From Euryarchaeota archaeon UBA169 (GTDB taxonomy: Archaea > Thermoplasmatota > Poseidoniia > MGIII > CG-Epi1): 14,927 nucleotides of DNA. The stretch is taken from the NCBI GenBank assembly GCA_002497685.1, contig DAEH01000071.1, forward strand, positions 1-14,927, written 5' to 3'. Made by a program: the position numbers and the translations under genes. Positions within the stretch are counted from its first letter, which is position 1; each line of letters begins with the position of its first letter. Under the pieces are notes generated by a model, which did not search any database, had not been told where the DNA came from, and worked only from the letters and a program-made list of their open reading frames with translations. Below are positions 5,682 to 13,954 of the stretch, piece after piece.

Positions 5682-6297
5682 TATTGCACCTTCAATGTTA
5701 GGCGCTGATTTCGGCAAGATGCGGGAAGCAGCTGAATTAGTTGCACCATACTCTTCACATCTTCACATGGATGTTATGGATGGTCACTTCGTACCTAATC
5801 TAACAATGGGTGTAGATTTAGTTAAAGCATTGAAAGGAATAGCTCCCCTTGATGTACATCTAATGGTTACAGATCCTTTAAATTTCATTGATGACTTTCA
5901 TGAAGCTGGAGCTGAGATAATATCAGTCCATGTTGAAGCAAACAATCCTCGAGAAGCACTTGAACGAATAAATGAAAAGAATATCAAATCGGGAATTGCA
6001 TTTAATCCATCTACATCCAAAGATGAAATCATTCCTTTGTTAGACTTCGCAGACATGATATTAATAATGTCTGTTGAACCTGGATATTGCGGACAATCAT
6101 TTCATGAGAATGCGATTGAAAGAGTAAAGTTTTTCAAAGATAATTACCCTGGAAAACTTATTGAAGTTGATGGAGGAGTAAGTACAGTAAATTCTGCAAT
6201 ATTAAACCAAAATGGAGCCGATATTTTAGTAGCTGGAAGTGCTATTTTTAAATCGATTAACCCTATTGAGACAATAAAGTTAATGAAACAGAGTTAA
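5674..6297 (+). CDS. rpe: Ribulose-phosphate 3-epimerase
   Basis: This is a 207-residue TIM-barrel enzyme that interconverts ribulose 5-phosphate and xylulose 5-phosphate in the pentose phosphate pathway. Family motifs appear in order: SIAPSMLGADF (3-13), HMDVMDGHFVPN (31-42) with catalytic Asp33 and metal ligand His31, LDVHLMV (59-65) with His62, IISVHVEA (82-89), GIAFNPST (107-114), MSVEPGYCGQSF (132-143), IEVDGGV (163-169) with catalytic Asp166, and ILVAGSAIF as the phosphate-binding end. SVEPGYCGQ replaces the more usual SVNPGFGGQ, a mild change. The ATG at 5674 lies 8 nt inside the upstream gene. Many archaea lack this enzyme and use the ribulose monophosphate route instead, so its presence points to a non-oxidative pentose phosphate branch. 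Hexulose phosphate synthase is less likely given the motifs. Confidence 0.93.
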   Translation: MVSIAPSMLGADFGKMREAAELVAPYSSHLHMDVMDGHFVPNLTMGVDLVKALKGIAPLDVHLMVTDPLNFIDDFHEAGAEIISVHVEANNPREALERINEKNIKSGIAFNPSTSKDEIIPLLDFADMILIMSVEPGYCGQSFHENAIERVKFFKDNYPGKLIEVDGGVSTVNSAILNQNGADILVAGSAIFKSINPIETIKLMKQS

Positions 6298-6299
6298 AC

Positions 6300-6307
6300 T
6301 TATTAAT
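6300..6307 (+). promoter_or_regulatory. Putative TATA box for the thioredoxin/Ig protein
   Basis: TTATTAAT is centred about 24 nt before the GTG at 6328, supporting that GTG as the start of a leaderless message directly encoding the signal peptide. Confidence 0.4.
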
Positions 6308-6327
6308 TAACTAGCATTTGACATATT

Positions 6328-8658
6328 GTGAAAAAACTCGCGTACCTTATAATTGCCGCTCTTTTATTTTCTCCTTTCTGGGCAGTTAGTCCGTCTGCAG
6401 AAATCTCTGATGAACAATTTACACATACTGTATTTGCAGAAGAATTTACAGCTACTTGGTGTGTATATTGTCCCAGTGCTGCTGAAAACTTAATGCTTGT
6501 TTACGAAGACGTTCCAGGAGAGCCATATTATGATGATAATTTCTTTTTCGTCGCACTTATTACTGACGTAAATGACAAGGCTGATGACAGAATGGGAGAC
6601 TTTCCCGATGTTACTGGATATCCTACAGTAATCTTTGATGGTAATGATGAAAAAGTTTCAGGGGGGCAATCAAGTACTGCCAACTACGAACAGGCAATTG
6701 ACACTACTGGGCAAAGAGATGATACCGATATTTCACTTAGCATTGAGATGAATCATCTTGGTGACGATAAACTTGACATCTCTGTAAGTATGACGTGGGA
6801 TGAAGACGGATCTTTTAGCAATCCTACTTTTGACGGATATGTTCGTGCATATATTGTTGAAAAAGTATCTAGATACAACAATTACGATGGAGACCCTTAC
6901 CACTTCGGCTTCTTAGATTATGCGTTTGATCAAACTGTGGAATTAGAACCAAATGAAGAACAGACACTAAATACAATATGGACTGGAGGTGAACACCAAG
7001 ATAAAAACGGAAATGATTTTTCTGATATCTCTTATGATAATATCAACGTCTTTGTTGCTTTTTTTAATGATGAATCAACTGCATCAGATAAGTTTTCCTT
7101 ACAATCTGCCTTTGCTATACCTCCAGAAATAGAGATTACCAGTATTGAACATAGGGTCAACCAAGAATTTATTGAAGTTGATGATATAGCCGGAAATGAC
7201 ATTAGAATTATTGGCGAAGCTCATAGTGAGAAGTCAGACATTGCTGAATTAACATACAGATGGAATAAGGGCCCTTGGCAAGCTACAGGTGTCGGAAACT
7301 TCAACGGACAGTTTGAAGTTATAATTGATACTACTGAAGTGTCTAATGGTCAAAATATGTTGGAAATAATGACTGAGAATACTGGGGCATCAAATTCTAA
7401 AATTATTGATATTAACATTCTAAATGATTTTGAAGATCCTGAACTTGAAATTACTTCACACAGTGAAGGAGAAACTATACAAGAGGTTACCATCTTTGAA
7501 GTGCATGCTACTGACGATAATGAAATTGAAAAAGTTCAATTTAATGTGAACAGCGGAGAATGGAGACAAATGTATTCCAATTCCGAGGAAACTTACATAG
7601 CTAGCTGGAACACACAAGAAGCAAATGCTGGTAATGGAGATCATTTACTGTCATTCAGAGCCATAGACAGGAGTGGAAATGTCAAAACAAATGTTATCAA
7701 TTTAACAGTTTTTAATGAAGGTGATGTGACATACCCCTCACTTAGATTAATTTTACCAGAAGATCAAATACTGAACTCAAGGGTGAAAATAGAAATTGAA
7801 ACTGAAGACCCTGAAGGAATTAAGAAAGTTGAGTATAAAGTAGATGACGGGGACTGGAAAGAAATGAATGATGAAAGCGGTAATATTTATGCAAGTTACT
7901 GGACGCCATTCACAGATGGTTGGCATGAGCTAATAATAAAATCTACCGATAATCAAGATTATGCAACAAATTTTTCCACTACATTTGAAACAGATAGCAA
8001 CCCTCCATACATTAACCTTAACTCAAATACATACGATATTTCTGCTACAGCCAATTTTGAGATAAATGTACAAGATTATAGTGATTTGGAATCCTTAAAA
8101 TATAGAATAGACGGTGATGAATGGATTAGCTTAGACAAGGATCTAGTCGATGTTTCTTTTACATGGGATTCTACAAAGTATGATGACGGTGAATGCTTAT
8201 TGGAAATTGAATGTGTTGATGAGTGGGGAGCAACTAATAAGATATACAAAAATCTAAAAGTTAAAAATAAAGGATTGATTAATTCCGTTGCTCCTTCAAA
8301 TATTTATACGGAAGAAGTTATAGGAATAAGTGCTGTAATTGATTATGAAGATCCAAAATCAGTTAATCTAGTAATTGCAAAAATAGATTCTGATGTGCTT
8401 GCTGAAGGGCAAAAAGTTCCAATGGAAATTAGCGGAAATTATTATTATGGAGAGCTATTTTTTGAGAATGCTGGAACTTACGTATACAGTATTGAGATAG
8501 ACACTGGTCACGGAAAACTGAAATCGTATGAACAAAATATTATAGTTTCTGAGAAACAAAATAGCGTTGTTGCAGAGGAAAGTGAAGGTATGTTGGTAAG
8601 TTTGGGATTGACTCCCGTGATTTTTGTTATAATTCTAATTGCATCAAGAAAACGGTAA
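6328..8658 (+). CDS. Secreted, membrane-anchored thioredoxin-fold protein with Ig-like repeats
   Basis: This is a 776-residue exported protein. Residues 1-24 form a signal peptide (MKKLAYLIIAALL, cut near SPSA). Residues 33-115 are a thioredoxin-like domain with W44-C45-V-Y-C48 and the cis-proline loop GYPT (97-100); EEFTATWCVYCP resembles Omp28-type thioredoxin-fold proteins. A beta-rich domain follows (about 125-265). Then come at least four Ig-like repeats with a Y/F-x-V/I-x-x-G-x-W core: TYRWNKGPW (about 308), VQFNVNSGEW (about 402), VEYKVDDGDW (about 500) and LKYRIDGDEW (about 589), each about 90-98 residues apart. A fifth related domain covers about 645-740. The C-terminus is one hydrophobic helix followed by SRKR, a stop-transfer anchor. 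A surface thiol-disulfide oxidoreductase on an Ig stalk is the likely design; the substrate is unknown. It starts with GTG and ends base to base with the convergent gene. Confidence 0.85.
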   Translation: MKKLAYLIIAALLFSPFWAVSPSAEISDEQFTHTVFAEEFTATWCVYCPSAAENLMLVYEDVPGEPYYDDNFFFVALITDVNDKADDRMGDFPDVTGYPTVIFDGNDEKVSGGQSSTANYEQAIDTTGQRDDTDISLSIEMNHLGDDKLDISVSMTWDEDGSFSNPTFDGYVRAYIVEKVSRYNNYDGDPYHFGFLDYAFDQTVELEPNEEQTLNTIWTGGEHQDKNGNDFSDISYDNINVFVAFFNDESTASDKFSLQSAFAIPPEIEITSIEHRVNQEFIEVDDIAGNDIRIIGEAHSEKSDIAELTYRWNKGPWQATGVGNFNGQFEVIIDTTEVSNGQNMLEIMTENTGASNSKIIDINILNDFEDPELEITSHSEGETIQEVTIFEVHATDDNEIEKVQFNVNSGEWRQMYSNSEETYIASWNTQEANAGNGDHLLSFRAIDRSGNVKTNVINLTVFNEGDVTYPSLRLILPEDQILNSRVKIEIETEDPEGIKKVEYKVDDGDWKEMNDESGNIYASYWTPFTDGWHELIIKSTDNQDYATNFSTTFETDSNPPYINLNSNTYDISATANFEINVQDYSDLESLKYRIDGDEWISLDKDLVDVSFTWDSTKYDDGECLLEIECVDEWGATNKIYKNLKVKNKGLINSVAPSNIYTEEVIGISAVIDYEDPKSVNLVIAKIDSDVLAEGQKVPMEISGNYYYGELFFENAGTYVYSIEIDTGHGKLKSYEQNIIVSEKQNSVVAEESEGMLVSLGLTPVIFVIILIASRKR

Positions 8659-10029
8659 CTAAACTTGGTTAAGTACTCTTGAGATAAATAGAGACAACTC
8701 AGAGGGAAGAAACCCAGGACCCATTTCTTTGTAACATTTCTCGCCAGCTAAACCTATTGCGTAGCAAGCTAAACGACCAGCTTGAAACGGAGTTAACCCT
8801 CTTGCCATCAATCCACCACAAAGACCTGCAAGTAAATCGCCAGTGCCTCCAACAGCCATTCTTGGATGTCCTGTTATGTTTACTTTGAAATGGGAACCAT
8901 CAGTCACATAATCAGTCTTGCCTTTTGAAAGCAAGGTAATAGCATGTTTAGATGAAAAACGCATCAATTGTTCTTTAGTACGTTCTATGTTAAGCCTTGC
9001 TAACTCACCTCCATGTGGAGTTAAGATAACATTCTTTCCACTAAAATCGTAAACTTGAATTGCATCCGCATCAATGACTAAATTATCAAATCTCGAAATT
9101 ATCCCATTAATAATATGCTTAAACTTCAGACCTTTGCCCATTCCTGGACCAATAACAAACGAGTTGAAATTTTCAGTATCGCAAACATTGTAAATGGAAT
9201 TAAGCATATCCTTCTTTCCAATATTATGTACTATTAACTCAGGGGCGAAGGTTGAAACTTGATTATAATTATCATCAGGAACAAAAATATGAACCAAGTC
9301 TGCACCTGAACGGTAAGCTCCCATTCCTGCAAGTGAAACTGCACCTCCAAACTCAGCCCCCCCAATTATTGCTACTTTTCCATTCTGTCCTTTGTGATTA
9401 TTAGGTTCAGATTGGGGAAATAGCCGTAATTCACCAGGGCCGCAAAACTCATCAATTTCATCTGTAATACCTATATCTAATATGAAGATCTCACCACAAT
9501 TATCGACATCCATCCCAGTCTTAGAATCGTGGAATGTAATAGTCTGGGAAGGGATTACTGCTGTTCCTGATTTGAAGCCAGATGGAATATCCACAGATAA
9601 TATGTTCCTAAAAGTATTGATTTTTTTTATCGTCTCAAAATATGCCAACCTAGGCTCTCCAACTATTCCAGAACCAAGCAAACAATCTACAATTAATGTA
9701 TTCTCTTGTGAAACTTCATCCAGATAAGATACATCAACCGCAGACCCTGTGAATAATTCTGAAGCCTTTTTTGCAACAGATTTGGAAAGTTCTTCAATTG
9801 CTATTAATTTTACATTAAAACCTTCTCTGTCAAGCAGACTTGCTGCAACATAACCATCTCCTGCATTATTTCCTTTTCCACAGAGAAATAATATTAAAAA
9901 TTCCTTTGGAAATTTCGATTGAATATGTTTTGCCAAACATTCACCTGCCTTTTCCATTAGACTAAAAAGATCATATCCTTTAGCAACTGCATTAATATCT
10001 AAAATACCAAATTCTTCTATATCTCTCAT
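8659..10029 (-). CDS. nnr: Bifunctional NAD(P)HX epimerase / ADP-dependent NAD(P)HX dehydratase
   Basis: This enzyme repairs hydrated NADH/NADPH: the N-terminal domain epimerises S and R forms and the C-terminal domain dehydrates them using ADP (ATP in some relatives). The protein is 456 residues and both halves are present. The YjeF_N half (1 to about 205) has GKGNNAGDGY (51-60), VDCLLGSG (114-121), VDIPSG (146-151) and FHDSKTGM. The ribokinase-like half (about 210-456) has NHKGQNGKVAIIGG (211-224), GPGMGKG (294-300), IDADAI, LTPHGGE (336-342) and the catalytic anion-hole motif VGGTGD (403-408). GGDG is GNNAGDG here, a small change. It is the last gene of the minus-strand chain, 1 nt after the antiporter gene, and its stop abuts the convergent secreted protein gene. 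Confidence 0.93.
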   Translation of the reverse strand: MRDIEEFGILDINAVAKGYDLFSLMEKAGECLAKHIQSKFPKEFLILFLCGKGNNAGDGYVAASLLDREGFNVKLIAIEELSKSVAKKASELFTGSAVDVSYLDEVSQENTLIVDCLLGSGIVGEPRLAYFETIKKINTFRNILSVDIPSGFKSGTAVIPSQTITFHDSKTGMDVDNCGEIFILDIGITDEIDEFCGPGELRLFPQSEPNNHKGQNGKVAIIGGAEFGGAVSLAGMGAYRSGADLVHIFVPDDNYNQVSTFAPELIVHNIGKKDMLNSIYNVCDTENFNSFVIGPGMGKGLKFKHIINGIISRFDNLVIDADAIQVYDFSGKNVILTPHGGELARLNIERTKEQLMRFSSKHAITLLSKGKTDYVTDGSHFKVNITGHPRMAVGGTGDLLAGLCGGLMARGLTPFQAGRLACYAIGLAGEKCYKEMGPGFLPSELSLFISRVLNQV

Positions 10030-10030
10030 A

Positions 10031-10954
10031 TTATATTAACTGATAAATGAATAATAAAAAGAAAGAAAACAAAATACATCCACCCATTCTAGTAAGAGGA
10101 ACCCTAATCATAGCAAATGTAGCTACAGTTAGCATTATCAATAACGGAAGTGTACGTTCGATAACAGACTCTTCAACATTTATTGGATTAATTATTGCCA
10201 GAATCCCCATAACAAGAAAAATATTAGCTATATTAGATCCTATAACATTCCCAACTGCAATCTCTTTATGGCCCATACGTGCTGCTGAAATAGTTCCTGC
10301 TAATTCAGGAAGGCTCGTACCCACTGCAACAACACTAAGGCCAATTACTATTTCAGACACTCCCATTGACTCTGCCATCGAAACTGCAGCATTGACTGTT
10401 ATTTGAGCTCCAAATAAGAGGGCCACTAAACCTCCGAATAGTAAAGGAAAAGAAGTATTCTCATCAGAATCATCATTTACAACAACACCAGTTGACCTCT
10501 TGAATAGCCAATAAATGTAAAATAAATATAATGTAAAAAATAAAATCCCTTCGGAAGGTGATATCAAATTATCTCTTGAAAAAAGGAATAGCAAGAATAC
10601 TGCTAGAACCATTACGTAACTATCCTGATTGGCATCATTTTCGGGTACAATGGTGGTTTTTAGTACATAATAAAATATGAATGTAGATACTGCCAAAACT
10701 AGACCAATATTAGAAATATTTGATCCTACAATATTGCCTAATGCCAAATCATTATAATCTTGAAAGGATGAAATTATTGAAACCAATAATTCAGGAAGGC
10801 TTGTTCCAAAGGCCACAATAGTAACACCAACAACATGTGGAGATATTCCTTTTTCCTCTGCAAATGATGCCGAATTCTCAATGAAATAATCAGCACCCTT
10901 AGTTAAAAGAAAAAAACCTACGCATAAAAGTAAAAAGTCTACTATTAAACTCAT
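10031..10954 (-). CDS. Na+/Ca2+ exchanger-type cation antiporter (CaCA family)
   Basis: This is a 307-residue integral membrane protein with about ten hydrophobic helices in two inverted halves. Each half has the ion-binding alpha repeat: GTSLPEL (50-56) with GNIVGSNISN (73-82), and GTSLPEL (212-218) with GNVIGSNIAN (235-244). The conserved Glu of each GTSLPEL and the Asn residues of GSNxxN coordinate Na+ and Ca2+ in the Methanocaldococcus structure. The halves are separated by a polar acidic loop (about 158-168, DDSDENT), which is short, as in YrbG-type prokaryotic exchangers. It likely exports Ca2+ against Na+ entry; other cations are possible. The ATG overlaps the purD TGA (ATGA), so it is translated with purD although its job is unrelated. 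Confidence 0.92.
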   Translation of the reverse strand: MSLIVDFLLLCVGFFLLTKGADYFIENSASFAEEKGISPHVVGVTIVAFGTSLPELLVSIISSFQDYNDLALGNIVGSNISNIGLVLAVSTFIFYYVLKTTIVPENDANQDSYVMVLAVFLLFLFSRDNLISPSEGILFFTLYLFYIYWLFKRSTGVVVNDDSDENTSFPLLFGGLVALLFGAQITVNAAVSMAESMGVSEIVIGLSVVAVGTSLPELAGTISAARMGHKEIAVGNVIGSNIANIFLVMGILAIINPINVEESVIERTLPLLIMLTVATFAMIRVPLTRMGGCILFSFFLLFIYQLI

Positions 10955-12261
10955 CTTATCGACTCCATATTCCTAACTCTTTTTTCGATTAGATTAGCTT
11001 TAGCAATATCATGTCTAACAAATAAGTCATTGCCTGAGATATATTTAAGACCTAACTCACATCTTTTCTCAGCTTCCTCAATATCTTCCCCAGTACTGAT
11101 AATTGCAGCCGCTCTAGAACTAGTTGTGCTTATAGATCCACCTTCTTCTAAATTAACAGCTGCATAGTATAAATCCGAATAATCTTTATGCTTATCATCA
11201 ACAATTAAAGTTGCTTCTTTTGATGGATCACTACCGTAACCTAAAGGTACTATATATTTACAGACTGAAGCTTCTTTTCTGAAATTAACTTCTTCCAAAG
11301 TTCCCCCTACAATATCCATACAAACTGATGCAAAATCATTATCCAATAACGTTAATAAATTAATAGCTTCAGGATCACCAAATCTAGCATTATATTCAAT
11401 AAGCTTTACTCCGTTACCTGTTACCATAAAGCCACCATACAATATTCCTCGATAACCTTCACCAAATTCATCTTTTAATGAACGAGACACTTGCTCATTG
11501 ATATCCCTAGCTTCTCGCACATCTTCATCAGTCAGAAATGGCAAAGAGTGATTTGAATTTGTATAACTGCCCATTCCTCCAGTGTTGGGCCCTTCATCAC
11601 CCTCATAAGCCCTTTTGTGATCTTGTACTGCTGGCATATGTCTCACGTTATTTCCGTCACAAAAACTCATCAACGAAAATTCTTCACCTAATAACTTCTC
11701 TTCGATGATAAATGAACCTCCTTTGGAAAGTAATTCATTACAATATTGAATACCTTCTTTCTTATTTCTTAGATGTTCTCCCGAAACTCTAACTCCTTTA
11801 CCACCCATTAATCCATCGTATTTTACCACATATTCATCTGATAATAACGAAATGAAATCTTCAGCACCATCTATTCTATCAAACCTTTGGTATTTAGGAG
11901 AAACATTAATGTTATTCTTAGTTAGTAAATCTCTAGTAAAACCTTTACTTGTTTCAATTTGAGCAAGCTGACGAATTGGACCTACAACAGGAATTCCTTT
12001 TTTCATCAAGGCATCTGAATAACCTAAAGCCAGTGGATCTTCTGGCCCTATTACTGCACAGTCAATTCCTTTTGATAAAGCAAAATCAACTGTAATTCTA
12101 ATGTTATTGTGATAGCTTCTTAAGAATAGATACTCTTCAGATAAATTCAATAAACCTGGATTCCGGTTAGTCAAAATTGAGAATATTTTTACGCCAACAT
12201 CAGATAATCTTCGAGCCATTATATGCTCACGAGCCCCACTACCAATCACAAGAAAATTCAT
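10951..12261 (-). CDS. purD: Phosphoribosylamine-glycine ligase (GARS)
   Basis: This is the second enzyme of de novo purine synthesis: it joins glycine to 5-phosphoribosylamine with ATP. The protein is 436 residues, the usual length for the monofunctional enzyme. The N domain begins MNFLVIGSGAREH (GSGAREH 7-13) and has GPEDPLA (72-78). The ATP-grasp part has VVKYDGLMGGKGV (145-157), QDHKRAYEGDEGPNTGGMG (213-231) and the metal-binding EYNARFGDPEA (289-299). Position 148 is Tyr where bacterial forms have Ala (VVKADGLAAGKGV). It overlaps pyrE upstream and the antiporter downstream, each by an ATGA junction, so the nucleotide genes are coupled. Confidence 0.96.
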   Translation of the reverse strand: MNFLVIGSGAREHIMARRLSDVGVKIFSILTNRNPGLLNLSEEYLFLRSYHNNIRITVDFALSKGIDCAVIGPEDPLALGYSDALMKKGIPVVGPIRQLAQIETSKGFTRDLLTKNNINVSPKYQRFDRIDGAEDFISLLSDEYVVKYDGLMGGKGVRVSGEHLRNKKEGIQYCNELLSKGGSFIIEEKLLGEEFSLMSFCDGNNVRHMPAVQDHKRAYEGDEGPNTGGMGSYTNSNHSLPFLTDEDVREARDINEQVSRSLKDEFGEGYRGILYGGFMVTGNGVKLIEYNARFGDPEAINLLTLLDNDFASVCMDIVGGTLEEVNFRKEASVCKYIVPLGYGSDPSKEATLIVDDKHKDYSDLYYAAVNLEEGGSISTTSSRAAAIISTGEDIEEAEKRCELGLKYISGNDLFVRHDIAKANLIEKRVRNMESIR

Positions 12262-12779
12262 TTATCACTCAGTTCAGATGCACTAATTAAACTTCTAAAT
12301 GAAACATTATATGGTTTCAACTTTTCATGCGCACCTTCTTCACGGTCTACTACGACTAATATCTTAGTAACATCAATACCTTCCCCTAAAAGTACCTCTA
12401 ATGACTCAACATTAGATCCTCCGGTGGTAGCTACATCATCAACTAAAATTGCTTTACCTTTAGATGGTCCTTCAAGTCTTGAACCTGTGCCATGTTTTCT
12501 TTCACCTTTTCTTATCATAGTATAAGGAAGCCCAGTTTCAAGAGATAATGCTACGGCAAGAGGAACTGCACCCAATTCCATTCCTGCAATAAAATCAGTT
12601 CCATTTGGAATAAGCTTTGCAAACTCAATCGAAATCAATTTTAGAATATCTGGATTAGTTGAAGCTAATTTCATGTTAACATAGTAACTAGATTTTTTGC
12701 CTGAAGTAAGAGTAAAATCACCAAACTTTAAAGCTTCACATTCAATTAATTTCTGTCTCAGAATATTATTAGCTGACAT
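12258..12779 (-). CDS. pyrE: Orotate phosphoribosyltransferase
   Basis: This enzyme of de novo pyrimidine synthesis converts orotate and PRPP to OMP. At 173 residues it has the short archaeal length. Motifs: FTLTSGKKSSYYVNMK (22-37), which binds PRPP and orotate; IAGMELGAVPLA (64-75); the flexible-loop segment RKGERKHGTG (90-99); and the PRPP-binding ILVDDVATTGGS (111-122). The order matches the PyrE family rather than other PRTases. It is separated from the lipid kinase gene upstream by 43 nt, so it may have its own AT-rich promoter or be read through. Its TGA overlaps the purD ATG (ATGA), placing one purine and one pyrimidine step under shared control. Confidence 0.95.
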   Translation of the reverse strand: MSANNILRQKLIECEALKFGDFTLTSGKKSSYYVNMKLASTNPDILKLISIEFAKLIPNGTDFIAGMELGAVPLAVALSLETGLPYTMIRKGERKHGTGSRLEGPSKGKAILVDDVATTGGSNVESLEVLLGEGIDVTKILVVVDREEGAHEKLKPYNVSFRSLISASELSDK

Positions 12780-12822
12780 ATATGTAATTTATACTAAGGA
12801 ACTTACTAATAATATATTCCCC

Positions 12823-13860
12823 TCAATGGAAAACTTTCAAAGCCGAGGGCATTACCTCTATTTCTAATGGTGTAGTTCCTAGGTTTTCTCCATCTACATT
12901 GATTGCTGTAGGTTCTTCAGTTTCAATTCGTAAATGCTTAAATCGGTAATACTCAACGTTAGGATTCCATACGTGTGAGCCTGAAGCTTTTAATTGATTA
13001 AATAATTTTAGGACTTGAAAACGGCTAATGTGATATATTACTCCTAAATCCATTTTCCCATCGTCAACATGTGCCATGGGGGCTAAAGTTAATCTGTCTC
13101 CACCTGTCTTGGTATTTTGTATCAAAAGTAAAATAAATGATGAATCGATTAAATTGCCGTCGATATAGCATCTAGCATTGCGAACTTTTCCTCTTATAAT
13201 ACTTAATAAAGAGCCTAGATCGTATCTTACCGGCCCTAAAAAGCGCATTTTCTCAGCCAGAATGTTTGCGTCTACACCAAGACCCCAACCAACCAGATTA
13301 TGAGAAAAACGTATCTTCTTCTCTTCTTCATCTAAATATGTTACTTTTCCTACATCCATTTTCCTTAGTCTTCCGTCAACAACTCTTTGCACTGCATCCC
13401 GATAATCTTCTATTTCCATGTCATTTGCTTGACTATTACCTGAACCTGAAGGCACAATAGAGACTGGGATTGTTTCGTAAAAAGAATCATCTCTTTTTAG
13501 AAGTCCAGTTATAATCTCAGAGAGTGTACCATCACCTCCAACTGACATTAAGGCATCACCCTTCTCAAAAGATATAGTTGAAACTATTTCTTCAGCATGG
13601 CCTATCTTTTCTGTAGAATAAATTACAGAGGTAATATTTGATTCATCTAAATCTGAAGATATCAAATTAGATATTTCTTTACCTTTCCTTTTTCCTGCAA
13701 AAGGATTTACAATAATGTGCATTCTTTTGACTGAATATAATTCTTCTAGTTTTTGATTAATAAAATGAGAAACTGGCTCTGGTGGAGGAAAATAAGAACC
13801 TAAGAAACCTTTTACCTTAGCTGGAGGATCTAAATCTACACGTTCCAATTTATTACCCAT
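12823..13860 (-). CDS. Diacylglycerol/sphingosine kinase-like lipid kinase
   Basis: This is a 345-residue member of the DAGK catalytic family, which phosphorylates lipid alcohols (or NAD in the related fold) using ATP. Visible motifs are IVNPFAGKRKG (50-60), the nucleotide-binding MSVGGDGTLSE (105-115), IVPSGSGNSQA (135-145), TGGDRLTLAPMAHVDDGKMDLGVI in the central part (given in family order), and the C-terminal INVDGE with VMPSALKVF. An archaeal substrate might be an archaeol-type lipid, but that is inference. A 46-residue extension precedes the usual start (M47, MHIIVNP); it contains PPPEPVSHF and an amphipathic NQKLEELYSVKR stretch. The longer start is kept because a TATA-like box sits about 23 nt upstream of it. 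Convergence with the nucleotide genes looks positional only. Confidence 0.88.
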   Translation of the reverse strand: MGNKLERVDLDPPAKVKGFLGSYFPPPEPVSHFINQKLEELYSVKRMHIIVNPFAGKRKGKEISNLISSDLDESNITSVIYSTEKIGHAEEIVSTISFEKGDALMSVGGDGTLSEIITGLLKRDDSFYETIPVSIVPSGSGNSQANDMEIEDYRDAVQRVVDGRLRKMDVGKVTYLDEEEKKIRFSHNLVGWGLGVDANILAEKMRFLGPVRYDLGSLLSIIRGKVRNARCYIDGNLIDSSFILLLIQNTKTGGDRLTLAPMAHVDDGKMDLGVIYHISRFQVLKLFNQLKASGSHVWNPNVEYYRFKHLRIETEEPTAINVDGENLGTTPLEIEVMPSALKVFH

Positions 13861-13878
13861 ATTTAGTCATATATCAAG

Positions 13879-13887
13879 CTTTATAAG
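13879..13887 (-). promoter_or_regulatory. Putative TATA box for the lipid kinase gene
   Basis: The minus strand reads CTTATAAAG, about 23 nt from the ATG at 13860. The reverse is nearly the same (CTTTATAAG), so it could also serve the divergent eL15 gene. A second AT box, CTTTAAAG, at 13895-13902 is the alternative for eL15. Confidence 0.45.
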
Positions 13888-13894
13888 GAAGTGT

Positions 13895-13902
13895 CTTTAA
13901 AG
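13895..13902 (+). promoter_or_regulatory. Putative TATA box for eL15
   Basis: CTTTAAAG would place the transcript start near 13925, giving a leader of about 30 nt before the ATG at 13955. A purine-rich GTGAGG (13941-13946) lies 8 nt before that ATG and could act as a weak Shine-Dalgarno. This leadered arrangement differs from the other genes in the window. Confidence 0.35.
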
Positions 13903-13954
13903 TCAAATATCGGGAATGTGGCATAAGCTGAACCCGTTAAGTGAGGAATCGCGA

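Noticed and set aside
9482..9727. An 81-residue + strand open frame
   Set aside because: It is opposite the NAD(P)HX epimerase motif VDIPSG and lacks any motif or promoter.
10047..10406. A 119-residue + strand open frame
   Set aside because: It is the antisense of the antiporter's conserved second alpha repeat (GTSLPEL, GSNIAN); the real gene is on the other strand.
12223..12525. A 100-residue + strand open frame
   Set aside because: It is opposite pyrE and the purD start, including the conserved PRPP motif, and has no family features.
13916..13954. ATG 13916 as the start of eL15
   Set aside because: The 13 added residues are unlike the family start, and a Shine-Dalgarno-like GTGAGG precedes ATG 13955.
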